From Clostridiales bacterium (lineage in GTDB: Bacteria > Bacillota > Clostridia > Peptostreptococcales > JAAYPU01): 6,126 nt of DNA. Positions within the stretch are counted from its first letter, which is position 1. Every line of letters starts with the position of its first letter. The notes under the pieces are model-generated. The model did no database searches and had not been told where the DNA came from. It saw nothing but the letters and a program-made list of their open reading frames with translations. The position numbers and the translations under genes are program-made. Positions 1 through 5,217 of this stretch are shown one piece after another. The stretch covers positions 1 to 6,126 of the forward strand of contig JAAYPU010000168.1 in assembly GCA_012519645.1 (NCBI GenBank), written 5' to 3'.

Positions 1-1580
1 AAATAGGATATGAACGTCTCGGCAGTCCTTTCCAAAATATTTTTTCACATAACTACATAGGTGACTATGAATTTTATTATTACAAGATGTTCAACAGAAG
101 TGAAATTGAGAATACTATTGCTAACCTCGCAAATAATAAAAGTATCGATGTTCTCATTGGAGATGTCGAACCTACCTTTATTGCCGAAAAATATAACATC
201 CCTGTTGAGCATATCACCATAAACAGCAATGCATGGAAGGCGACTATCAATCAAGCGCGCCACTCTACTGATATTGCTGCAAAAGAAAAGTCAAAAAACA
301 ATTTTATTGAAATTATCACGAATATCATGTCCGAAGCAGTAATAATCATTGATGCAAATGGATCTATAATGAGATTCAATCTGCAGGCTGAACAATTATT
401 TTTAAATAAGGATAATCACACTAAAATTCAAGATTTAATGAACATAGAAATTGATGCATTATTATCGGCTCCGGCAAATTATGTATTAAAAATAAATGAT
501 AATAATTATGTCATCAATGTGATTCCTGTTATTTTGGAAGAAGAAATGCTTCATGCAATAATAATAAACAATGTTAAATATGTGCAAAATATGGAAATGT
601 CCATAAGAACTCAGAATAAAGAAAAGGGATTAACGGCAAAAATATTTTTTGACGATATAATTTGCAAAGATGCCAAAACAAAATCCATAATAAAAGCAGC
701 CAAGAAATACGCTAAATCAAACAGTACTGTAATGATATACGGCGAATCGGGAACCGGAAAAGAAATATTTGCGTCAAGCATTCATAATGAAAGCCTGCGT
801 GCAAATGGTCCCTTTGTAGCTATAAATTGTGCATCTTTAAATGAAAATTTAATTGAAAGTGAGCTTTTCGGTTATGAAAAAGGAGCGTTTACTGGCGCTT
901 CCATCAGCGGCAAGAAAGGATTATTTGAAATAGCACATAATGGTACCCTTTTCTTAGATGAAATTGCTGAGCTTCCGTTAAATCTCCAGTCAAAGCTTTT
1001 GAGGGTAATTCAAGAAAAGGAAATTATGAGAATCAGCGGAAACAAAGTAATTCCTGTAGATGTACGAATTATCGCTGCCACCAATAAAAATCTGAAACAG
1101 ATGGTAAAGAATAACTTGTTTCGGGAAGATTTGTATTACAGACTTGCGCTTTTAGAAATCAATATACCGCCTTTGCGGGAACGATTAGATGATATCATAC
1201 CATTATTCATCACATTCTTAACTGAGATTTCAAAACAGGAAAACAAATCCATATATTGGGATGATACAAGTATTTTTACTCCTTTATTGTCATACAATTG
1301 GCCGGGAAATGTAAGAGAGCTTAGAAACTTTTCTGAACGAATAGTTGTATTATATGAAAAAAACAAGCTGACTAAAAGCTTTATTGAGAATATGATAGGC
1401 CAGAAATACGATTCGGAAAATATTCCGACATATACTACTGAAATAACCAATGATTTGAAAAAATTAGAATCAAACTATATTAATTTTCTTCTCCACAAAT
1501 TCGGAAATGATAAAGATAAGCTATGCGATTTTTTAAACATCAGCAAAACCACATTATGGCGTAAGCTTGAGAATAATTGA
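1..1580 (+). CDS. Sigma-54-dependent transcriptional activator, PrpR_N/PAS/AAA+/Fis-HTH type (5' partial)
   Basis: Bacterial enhancer-binding protein that should hydrolyse ATP to open sigma-54 promoters. The frame is open from base 3 to the TGA at 1578. The ATG at 87 has no Shine-Dalgarno sequence, and the 28 codons before it fit the second half of a PrpR_N sensor domain, so the gene starts outside the window. Numbering from that internal Met: rest of PrpR_N to about 65; PAS fold about 73-165; linker with KGLTAKIFFDDII; Walker A GESGTGKE 219-226; GAFTGA sigma-54 contact loop 266-271; Walker B GTLFLDE 286-292; arginine-finger region FREDLYYR 345-352; sensor II WPGNVREL 405-412; Fis-type HTH about 474-495 ending TTLWRKL. 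All ATPase motifs are intact. PrpR_N domains in this family bind small metabolites; the ligand here is unknown. Targets usually lie beside such genes, here probably to the left. No terminator is visible in the 16 bp before the convergent yfcE stop. Confidence 0.93.
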   Translation, partial: IGYERLGSPFQNIFSHNYIGDYEFYYYKMFNRSEIENTIANLANNKSIDVLIGDVEPTFIAEKYNIPVEHITINSNAWKATINQARHSTDIAAKEKSKNNFIEIITNIMSEAVIIIDANGSIMRFNLQAEQLFLNKDNHTKIQDLMNIEIDALLSAPANYVLKINDNNYVINVIPVILEEEMLHAIIINNVKYVQNMEMSIRTQNKEKGLTAKIFFDDIICKDAKTKSIIKAAKKYAKSNSTVMIYGESGTGKEIFASSIHNESLRANGPFVAINCASLNENLIESELFGYEKGAFTGASISGKKGLFEIAHNGTLFLDEIAELPLNLQSKLLRVIQEKEIMRISGNKVIPVDVRIIAATNKNLKQMVKNNLFREDLYYRLALLEINIPPLRERLDDIIPLFITFLTEISKQENKSIYWDDTSIFTPLLSYNWPGNVRELRNFSERIVVLYEKNKLTKSFIENMIGQKYDSENIPTYTTEITNDLKKLESNYINFLLHKFGNDKDKLCDFLNISKTTLWRKLENN

Positions 1581-1596
1581 TTTAGCATGATTCGTA

Positions 1597-2073
1597 TCAG
1601 AAATACACGATCTCTGCTTCAACGGCCTCTGCCTGAAGAGTAATCAATGCATAAGATGATTTGCTCCCGCCTCGGGGAAATGTTATACTTCCGGGATTGA
1701 TAAAAAATATGGAACCTTCTTGAATCTTCAACGGTATATGGGTATGCCCAAATAATACAATATCACAGGAAAGAGAAAGAGCTTTATAATACAGGTTAGT
1801 CAGACCTTCCTTTACTTTCTCCTTATGCCCGTGAGTCAACAGTATTTTATAACCTTCAACTTCTATAATCCTATGAGGAACTTCGCTATTCTCGCCATCC
1901 ATATTGCCCTTAACAGATACGACCGTTGTCCCTATTTCTCTTTCTATTTTTTTCGCATCCAATGCGTAGTCACCAAGATGAATGATCATATCCGGATCGT
2001 TGAGCTTATTATACTGCTCCAGCATTTCATCAATTTCCCCATGAGTGTCACTTATAACCATTATTTTTTTCAT
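1597..2073 (-). CDS. yfcE: YfcE/MJ0936-family metallophosphodiesterase
   Basis: Small cytoplasmic calcineurin-like phosphoesterase of 158 residues, the usual length for the YfcE/MJ0936/YsnB group. The two-metal site is complete: SDTHG (D9, H11), HLGD (D35), GNMD (N57), LTHGH (H81) and GHTH (H110, H112), followed by the family NPGS at 126-129. Members hydrolyse phosphodiesters in vitro with Mn or similar metals; the natural substrate is generally unknown. The ATG at 2071-2073 is preceded by GGGAG (2079-2083) with a 5-nt gap, which supports this start. It is the last gene of the rph-rdgB-yfcE run, as ysnB is in B. subtilis, but here a 335-bp repeat-filled spacer separates it from rdgB, so read-through from rdgB is uncertain. 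A possible -10 box, TATACT (- strand, 2101-2106), lies just upstream, but I see no convincing -35. The 3' end faces the sigma-54 activator. Confidence 0.93.
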   Translation of the reverse strand: MKKIMVISDTHGEIDEMLEQYNKLNDPDMIIHLGDYALDAKKIEREIGTTVVSVKGNMDGENSEVPHRIIEVEGYKILLTHGHKEKVKEGLTNLYYKALSLSCDIVLFGHTHIPLKIQEGSIFFINPGSITFPRGGSKSSYALITLQAEAVEAEIVYF

Positions 2074-2106
2074 TTTGACTCCCGAAATATATTAGTGATT
2101 AGTATA

Positions 2107-2141
2107 GGTCTATGATCTCAGGTCTCTGGTCTCAGGTCTCA
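2107..2141. repeat. Heptanucleotide tandem array, unit GGTCTCA, 5 copies
   Basis: Five contiguous 7-bp units are visible: GGTCTAT, GATCTCA, GGTCTCT, GGTCTCA, GGTCTCA. The last three differ by one base at most and the first two are diverged. The array sits 34 bp upstream of the yfcE start codon. Confidence 0.85.
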
Positions 2142-2147
2142 GTAAAA

Positions 2148-2175
2148 GTGATTAGTGGTTAGTGGTTAGTGATTA
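2148..2175. repeat. Heptanucleotide tandem array, unit GTGRTTA, 4 copies
   Basis: The units are GTGATTA, GTGGTTA, GTGGTTA, GTGATTA, in exact 7-bp register with only an A/G change at position 4. A further copy, GTGATTA, stands alone at 2095-2101 on the other side of the GGTCTCA array, as if that array had been placed inside this one. Confidence 0.85.
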
Positions 2176-2207
2176 GGGTTTTAGGTCGAATTAACTTTTC
2201 TTTGCGA

Positions 2208-2268
2208 ACATCCGAAGGATGTGTGGCAATTTAGATCGCCACGTCGTTATTGCCCCTCGCGATGACAA
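2208..2268. repeat. GC-richer dispersed-repeat-like block with adjacent hairpins
   Basis: A block distinctly richer in G+C than the AT-rich spacer around it. It begins with a 6-bp hairpin ACATCC-GAA-GGATGT (2208-2222), followed at once by GTGGCAAT-TTAG-ATCGCCAC (2223-2242, one mismatch). The right part ends CCTCGCGATGACA. Read on the - strand it begins TGTCATCGCGAGGGG and continues to ACGACGTGGCGATCT. From memory this resembles the widespread bacterial intergenic repeat with a GTCATTGCGAGG...CGACGTGGCAATC pattern. It is probably a diverged copy; the family assignment is recall, not a search result. Confidence 0.5.
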
Positions 2269-2281
2269 ATCAAGAGGCACT

Positions 2282-2336
2282 AACAATTGCTTAACTATTG
2301 CTCAACTATCGTTTAACTATCGTTCAACTATTCTTA
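2282..2336. repeat. 11-bp tandem array, unit AACTATYGYTY, 5 copies
   Basis: Five 11-bp units lie in perfect register: AACAATTGCTT, AACTATTGCTC, AACTATCGTTT, AACTATCGTTC, AACTATTCTTA. The AACTAT core is invariant except in copy 1, and the tails vary by transitions. It is the only array in the window with a period other than 6 or 7. Confidence 0.85.
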
Positions 2337-2343
2337 ATAATTA

Positions 2344-2379
2344 AATGTAGATTTTGTGTTTGCAAAACACAAAATCCTC
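2344..2379. repeat. Hairpin element A (AATGTAGA - 12-bp stem - TCCTC)
   Basis: A perfect 12-bp inverted repeat: GATTTTGTGTTT (2350-2361), loop GCA, AAACACAAAATC (2365-2376). It is flanked by AATGTAGA on the left and TCCTC on the right, each overlapping the stem by two bases. Element B at 5087-5118 has the same flanks with a different stem. On the - strand it follows the rdgB stop but is followed by CTACATTTAATT, not a U-tract, so it is not a canonical terminator. Confidence 0.75.
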
Positions 2380-2387
2380 CTAAACTA

Positions 2388-2429
2388 TTAGTTCTTAGTT
2401 CTTAGTTATTAGTTATTAGTTATTAGTTG
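2388..2429. repeat. Heptanucleotide tandem array, unit TTAGTTA, 6 copies, overlapping the rdgB 3' end
   Basis: The units are TTAGTTC twice, TTAGTTA three times and TTAGTTG, in exact 7-bp register. The last three copies (2409-2429) lie inside the rdgB coding sequence and encode its stop codon and its final L-I-T-N-N residues. Confidence 0.9.
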
Positions 2430-3008
2430 TTCAAGTTCTTCCTGCAGCTTTTTCAGAGCATTTGCCCGGTGACTTATCTTATTTTTAATTTCCGCATCCA
2501 ATTCGCCAAAGGTTTTATCATAACCTTCCGGAATAAAAAGGGGATCATATCCAAAGCCATTGCTGCCCCGTTCTTCATATGTAATTTTTCCATGACATTC
2601 GCCTCTTGCGGATATTTTCTTTCCATCAGGAAAAGCGAGCGAAATGACCGATACGAATTTAGCTTGTCTGTTATTTATTCCTTCAAGCTCCTTTAACAAT
2701 TTTTTATTATTTTCTTTGTCCGTGGCATTTTCTCCCGCATATCTTGCAGAATAGACACCCGGGCCTCCTTGAAGAGCATCCACGGAAAGCCCTGAATCAT
2801 CAGCAATAGCAGGTTTTCCGCTTATATTCATAATAGTTGCTGCCTTCTTCATTGAATTTTTCTCAAAAGTATCTCCATCCTCAACGATTTCTATATCACC
2901 AATGCCTGCTTCTTGTACGGAAATCAATCTTATACCGTATTGCTCCAATATTTCATTCATTTCTGCAAGCTTATGCTTGTTCTGTGTTGCAGCAACAGCA
3001 ATAATCAT
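2409..3008 (-). CDS. rdgB: RdgB/HAM1-type non-canonical purine NTP pyrophosphatase
   Basis: Cytoplasmic house-cleaning enzyme that hydrolyses dITP, ITP and XTP to the monophosphate plus pyrophosphate, keeping deaminated purines out of DNA and RNA. At 199 residues it has the family's normal length. Visible motifs: ATQNKHK nucleotide-binding start (7-13), EDGDTFEKN (43-51), catalytic ADDSGL (69-74, D70/D71), GGPGVYSARYAG (81-92), GFGYDP (151-156), KTF (165-167) and SHR (179-181). The ATG shares its A with the rph stop (TAATG). Its ribosome binding site GGAGGAG (3013-3019) lies inside the last rph codons, so the two genes are almost certainly co-transcribed and translationally coupled. The C-terminal LITNN is encoded by the TTAGTTA heptamer array, so the natural end has probably been altered beyond the conserved fold with little effect. 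It corresponds to ysnA in the B. subtilis gerM-rph-ysnA-ysnB order. Confidence 0.96.
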   Translation of the reverse strand: MIIAVAATQNKHKLAEMNEILEQYGIRLISVQEAGIGDIEIVEDGDTFEKNSMKKAATIMNISGKPAIADDSGLSVDALQGGPGVYSARYAGENATDKENNKKLLKELEGINNRQAKFVSVISLAFPDGKKISARGECHGKITYEERGSNGFGYDPLFIPEGYDKTFGELDAEIKNKISHRANALKKLQEELEQLITNN

Positions 3009-3766
3009 TATTCTCCTCCATTTGAAGACAGGAAAGCAGACAGATCACCAACTATTTCTTCCTGTTTCTTAAACAATATTTTACATCCCTTTTCTGCAAG
3101 AAAAAGCATATCCTGCAGCTCTCTGCTATTGAACGAAGATTCCTCTCCTGTCCCCTGTATTTCTATGTATTCGCCCTTATCGGTCATAACAATATTCATA
3201 TCGACCTGAGCCCGTGAATCTTCCTCATAACATAAATCCAGCATTATATTATCGTCTACGATACCAATGCTTATAGCTGATACATAGTTTTTGACCGGAA
3301 TAGTACTTATCTGCCCATCGTTATATAATTTTTTCAATGCTTCCACTAATGCGATATAGGCACCTGTAATGGACGCGGTCCTTGTTCCTCCGTCAGCTTG
3401 AATGACGTCACAATCTATCCAAATCGTCTTCTCACCTAAAGCATTCAAATCTACAACTGAACGCATAGATCGTCCCACAAGTCTTTGTATTTCCTGCGTA
3501 CGTCCATCTACTTTACCTCTGCTTGCATCTCTTACCTTTCTAACCTCTGTAGAACGTGGCAGCATGCCATATTCTGCTGTGATCCATCCTGTTCCGGACC
3601 CTTTTAAAAACGGTGGGACCTTATCTTCAATAGAAGCTGTACAAATTACTTTTGTATTGCCCATTTCTATGAGAACAGAGCCTTCAGCATACATTATATA
3701 ATTATTGGTTATTTTTACATCTCGAATGTCGTCAAACTTTCTACCGTCACTTCTTAGCTTTTCCAT
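3008..3766 (-). CDS. rph: Ribonuclease PH
   Basis: Phosphorolytic 3'-5' exoribonuclease that trims tRNA 3' ends (and other RNA tails) using inorganic phosphate, acting as a hexamer of dimers in the cytoplasm. It has 252 residues, full length for the family. Motifs in order: RSDGRKFDDIR (5-15), GWITAEYGMLPRST (60-73), GRTQEIQRLVGRS (88-100), DCDVIQADGGTRTASITGA (118-136, with the phosphate-binding G-T-R at 127-129), LDLCYEEDS (176-184, acidic residues D177 and D183) and EIQGTGEESSF (202-212). The start is fixed by GAGGAGGT (3771-3778), an almost ideal Shine-Dalgarno sequence 5 nt before the ATG. The last residues N-G-G-E are encoded by the bases that form the rdgB ribosome binding site. It is the first gene of the rph-rdgB pair, with the gerM terminator and a likely promoter upstream. 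Confidence 0.97.
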   Translation of the reverse strand: MEKLRSDGRKFDDIRDVKITNNYIMYAEGSVLIEMGNTKVICTASIEDKVPPFLKGSGTGWITAEYGMLPRSTEVRKVRDASRGKVDGRTQEIQRLVGRSMRSVVDLNALGEKTIWIDCDVIQADGGTRTASITGAYIALVEALKKLYNDGQISTIPVKNYVSAISIGIVDDNIMLDLCYEEDSRAQVDMNIVMTDKGEYIEIQGTGEESSFNSRELQDMLFLAEKGCKILFKKQEEIVGDLSAFLSSNGGE

Positions 3767-3856
3767 GGAGACCTCCTCAATATTAAAAAATACGTACCTT
3801 CATATTCTTTTCTAATTATGCTTGAATTATTTAATAATTAAACTTCAATAAAATTA

Positions 3857-3867
3857 ATTCTACCATA
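3857..3867 (-). promoter_or_regulatory. Candidate extended -10 promoter for rph-rdgB
   Basis: On the - strand the 11 bases read TATGG-TAGAAT, matching the Gram-positive TRTGN extended -10 plus a 5/6 -10 hexamer. The hexamer 17 bp further upstream (ATGAAA, 3880-3885) is a poor -35, which an extended -10 can compensate for. The site lies between the gerM terminator and rph, about 90 bp before the ATG, in very AT-rich DNA where chance matches are common. Confidence 0.35.
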
Positions 3868-3907
3868 ATTTTTATTTATTTTCATTAGTGAATAAATGCT
3901 CTTTAAC

Positions 3908-3940
3908 AAAAAGGAATTTTGCTGATGCAAAATTCCTTTT
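3908..3940 (-). terminator. Intrinsic terminator downstream of gerM
   Basis: A 14-bp perfect stem AAAAGGAATTTTGC (3909-3922) / GCAAAATTCCTTTT (3927-3940) with a 4-base loop. On the - strand the stem runs out into TTTTTGTT, giving a usable U-tract. It begins 20 bp after the gerM stop and separates gerM from the rph transcript. The symmetric A/T tails could also give some termination on the + strand. Confidence 0.8.
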
Positions 3941-3960
3941 ACTAATGATATATATATGAT

Positions 3961-4983
3961 TTAATACGGGTTGACATATGATATTGGGTATATTTCTTCA
4001 CCATTTTTTGAGGCGATAATTTTACCGTTAACATATATTTTTACTCCCGTTAAATTTTTATAGTGTTCCTTTAATGTTAGCGCAATGCTTTGAACTGCTC
4101 TTTCAAATACACTTTCATCTTTTTTGATTTCAAGTATTTCCTCTGATAAGTATACTTCTGCAATAGAATCATTTATTTCAACTCCTATAACCTTTGTATT
4201 TACGGGAATCCTGCTTTGCAAACCACTTTCGGAAGGAGGCTCTACCATAAGGCTGTCTAAAACATCCAAAATATTCGCATCGCTTTTATCATCTATCACC
4301 TCAATAGGCTTCGTTACCGGAACGAACATAGGATTATTTGAATCGATATTTTCATAATAAACCAACACTGTATCCGCTGCCGGTTTCCTTCCTAAATAGT
4401 TGATATTTTCTCTTTTTAACCTGCTGCCTATATATGTTCCATGCCTAAGATTGTCTATGTTTTTACCTTCAATCTGAAATTCCACTTCACTGACAGTAGG
4501 GAATTCTGTTAACGTATATACCACTGATTTTATAAGGTTTTCTTCCGCTTCTTTGCTTCCTGTATTCAAAAATTCGCTTGAAAAGTCGACCTTGCACAAA
4601 CCGTCTCGGATGGTCATGCCTAAAATCTGGGTTCCGTTTGGAATGACAGGATAAAGACCTATTTTTGCCATGTCTTCACGGTTTTGCTGATTATCTATCA
4701 TGAAGCTCAAAGCTTCTTTTGCTATGCCTCTCCCCTCCGGCCACTGTATTTTCCTCATAACCGGTATCAATAAACCATTATTATCCTTATAATAGAGAAT
4801 CGTATCTCTTAGTCCAGAAGCATTGACCTGCTGTCCGGAAGTATCTATAACATCAATAACGGCTTCTTCTTTATCCTCATTTAGCCATGCTTTCAAAAAA
4901 GCGACTGGATTACTGCAAGCTGTAAGAACTAATACTAAAAGCATGACCAAAGCTGTTTTCTTTAAAATATTTTGTGGCATCAT
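3961..4983 (-). CDS. gerM: GerM-like lipoprotein with two GerMN domains
   Basis: Predicted membrane-anchored lipoprotein of the sporulation/germination GerM family. The N-terminus is a lipoprotein signal peptide: K8-K9, a hydrophobic run to L20, then lipobox L-T-A-C with C23 as the lipidated cysteine. Two GerMN domains follow, at about 61-173 and 205-321. Each has the family pattern of a YY-strand start, a P-x-N/G-T turn (PNGT 115-118; PVNTKV 260-265), a GxxxxD/E-x-V-x-L/F-S strand and a late helix ending in a V-x-I/F strand. Two domains and 340 residues match B. subtilis GerM in plan. B. subtilis GerM is made under sigma-E and is needed for normal sporulation and germination; the same role here is inferred from family and gene order. 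GGAGGTGA (4985-4992) lies 4 nt from the first ATG and 7 nt from the second (4978-4980), so Met2 may be the true start. It has its own terminator and lies directly upstream of rph. Confidence 0.9.
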   Translation of the reverse strand: MMPQNILKKTALVMLLVLVLTACSNPVAFLKAWLNEDKEEAVIDVIDTSGQQVNASGLRDTILYYKDNNGLLIPVMRKIQWPEGRGIAKEALSFMIDNQQNREDMAKIGLYPVIPNGTQILGMTIRDGLCKVDFSSEFLNTGSKEAEENLIKSVVYTLTEFPTVSEVEFQIEGKNIDNLRHGTYIGSRLKRENINYLGRKPAADTVLVYYENIDSNNPMFVPVTKPIEVIDDKSDANILDVLDSLMVEPPSESGLQSRIPVNTKVIGVEINDSIAEVYLSEEILEIKKDESVFERAVQSIALTLKEHYKNLTGVKIYVNGKIIASKNGEEIYPISYVNPY

Positions 4984-4984
4984 C

Positions 4985-4992
4985 TCACCTCC
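4985..4992 (-). promoter_or_regulatory. gerM ribosome binding site, bearing on the start choice
   Basis: GGAGGTGA on the - strand. Counting from GGAGG (4988-4992), the gap is 4 nt to the ATG at 4983 and 7 nt to the next ATG at 4980. The second is closer to the usual Gram-positive optimum. The protein differs by only one Met, so the signal peptide is unaffected. Confidence 0.7.
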
Positions 4993-5007
4993 ATTTCCTT
5001 TCTTACT

Positions 5008-5041
5008 AATGTATATTAAGAAAATGGACCAACTATACCAA
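5008..5041 (-). promoter_or_regulatory. Candidate gerM promoter, sigma-A-like with an overlapping sigma-E-like -10
   Basis: On the - strand TTGGTA (5036-5041) and TAATAT (5013-5018) are separated by exactly 17 bp, resembling a weak sigma-A promoter. Overlapping this, TATACATT (5008-5015) matches the sigma-E -10 consensus CATACANT at all but the first base, with a looser GTATAGT-like element upstream. Sigma-E control would fit what is known for B. subtilis gerM. The heptamer array begins 6 bp upstream of the -35 hexamer. Confidence 0.35.
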
Positions 5042-5046
5042 GGAAG

Positions 5047-5088
5047 GATTTAAGATTTAAGATTTATGATTTAAGATTTAAGATTGAA
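5047..5088. repeat. Heptanucleotide tandem array, unit GATTTAA, 6 copies
   Basis: The units are GATTTAA, GATTTAA, GATTTAT, GATTTAA, GATTTAA, GATTGAA, with no register slips. The last copy runs straight into the AATGTAGA flank of hairpin element B. The array starts just upstream of the putative gerM -35. Confidence 0.9.
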
Positions 5089-5118
5089 TGTAGAAATTTG
5101 ATTGCATCAAATTTCCTC
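5087..5118. repeat. Hairpin element B (AATGTAGA - 10-bp stem - TCCTC)
   Basis: A perfect inverted repeat GAAATTTGAT (5093-5102), loop TGC, ATCAAATTTC (5106-5115). It carries the same outer flanks as element A, AATGTAGA (5087-5094) and TCCTC (5114-5118), but a different stem sequence. There is no U-tract on either side, so it is not an obvious terminator. Confidence 0.75.
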
Positions 5119-5124
5119 ATTAAT

Positions 5125-5152
5125 TTTCATCTCTCATCTTTCATCTTTCATC
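5125..5152. repeat. Heptanucleotide tandem array, unit TTTCATC, 4 copies
   Basis: The units are TTTCATC, TCTCATC, TTTCATC, TTTCATC in strict 7-bp register. It starts 7 bp after hairpin element B and is followed by C-rich CCCTTA repeats. Confidence 0.85.
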
Positions 5153-5193
5153 TAACTCACCCTTACCCTTACACCGATGCGCAGCATCACTAC

Positions 5194-5214
5194 TCTATCC
5201 TCTATCCCCTATCC
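5194..5214. repeat. Short heptanucleotide array, unit YCTATCC, 3 copies
   Basis: The units are TCTATCC, TCTATCC, CCTATCC, with a decayed fourth (CCTAAAA) that merges into the A-tract of the amidase terminator. Confidence 0.7.
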
Positions 5215-5217
5215 CCT

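Larger units (their letters stand above)
2074..2408. other. Repeat-filled intergenic spacer between yfcE and rdgB
   Basis: This 335-bp stretch has no credible gene. From left to right it holds the yfcE ribosome binding site, one isolated GTGATTA (2095-2101), a GGTCTCA-type heptamer array, a GTGRTTA heptamer array, a GC-richer block with hairpins resembling a dispersed bacterial repeat, an 11-bp tandem array, a 12-bp perfect hairpin and a TTAGTTA heptamer array that continues into rdgB. None of the hairpins is followed by a U-tract on the - strand, so no canonical terminator for rdgB is visible. Confidence 0.85.

Noticed and set aside
1136..1450. Antisense ORF of 104 codons within the activator
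   Set aside because: It lies opposite highly conserved AAA+ motifs and has no ribosome binding site or recognisable domain; it is a shadow of the real gene.
1581..1596. Bidirectional terminator between the activator and yfcE
   Set aside because: The 16-bp gap and its edges give only a 4-bp TGAT/ATCA pairing without a T-tract.
2148..2190. Telomere-like CCCTAA repeats on the - strand
   Set aside because: Only one CCCTAA is present and the unit is the 7-bp GTGRTTA; there is no sign of a replicon end.
2276..2290. Sigma-54 (-24/-12) promoter AGGCAC...TTGC, tempting next to a sigma-54 activator
   Set aside because: The gap between GGCAC and TTGC is 6 bases rather than the strict 5, the first base is A not T, it lies in the 11-mer array, and on the + strand it points into the 3' end of rdgB.
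2350..2376. Hairpin A as the rdgB intrinsic terminator
   Set aside because: The stem is strong, but on the - strand it is followed by CTACATTTAATT instead of a U-tract, so I call it a repeat element rather than a terminator.
2388..2429. CRISPR-like array
   Set aside because: The units are 7 bp and directly contiguous with no spacers; CRISPR repeats are over 20 bp and separated by unique spacers. No cas genes are present.
2913..3209. + strand ORF spanning the rdgB-rph junction
   Set aside because: Both genes on the - strand carry complete family motifs through this stretch; the + strand ORF shows no family features.
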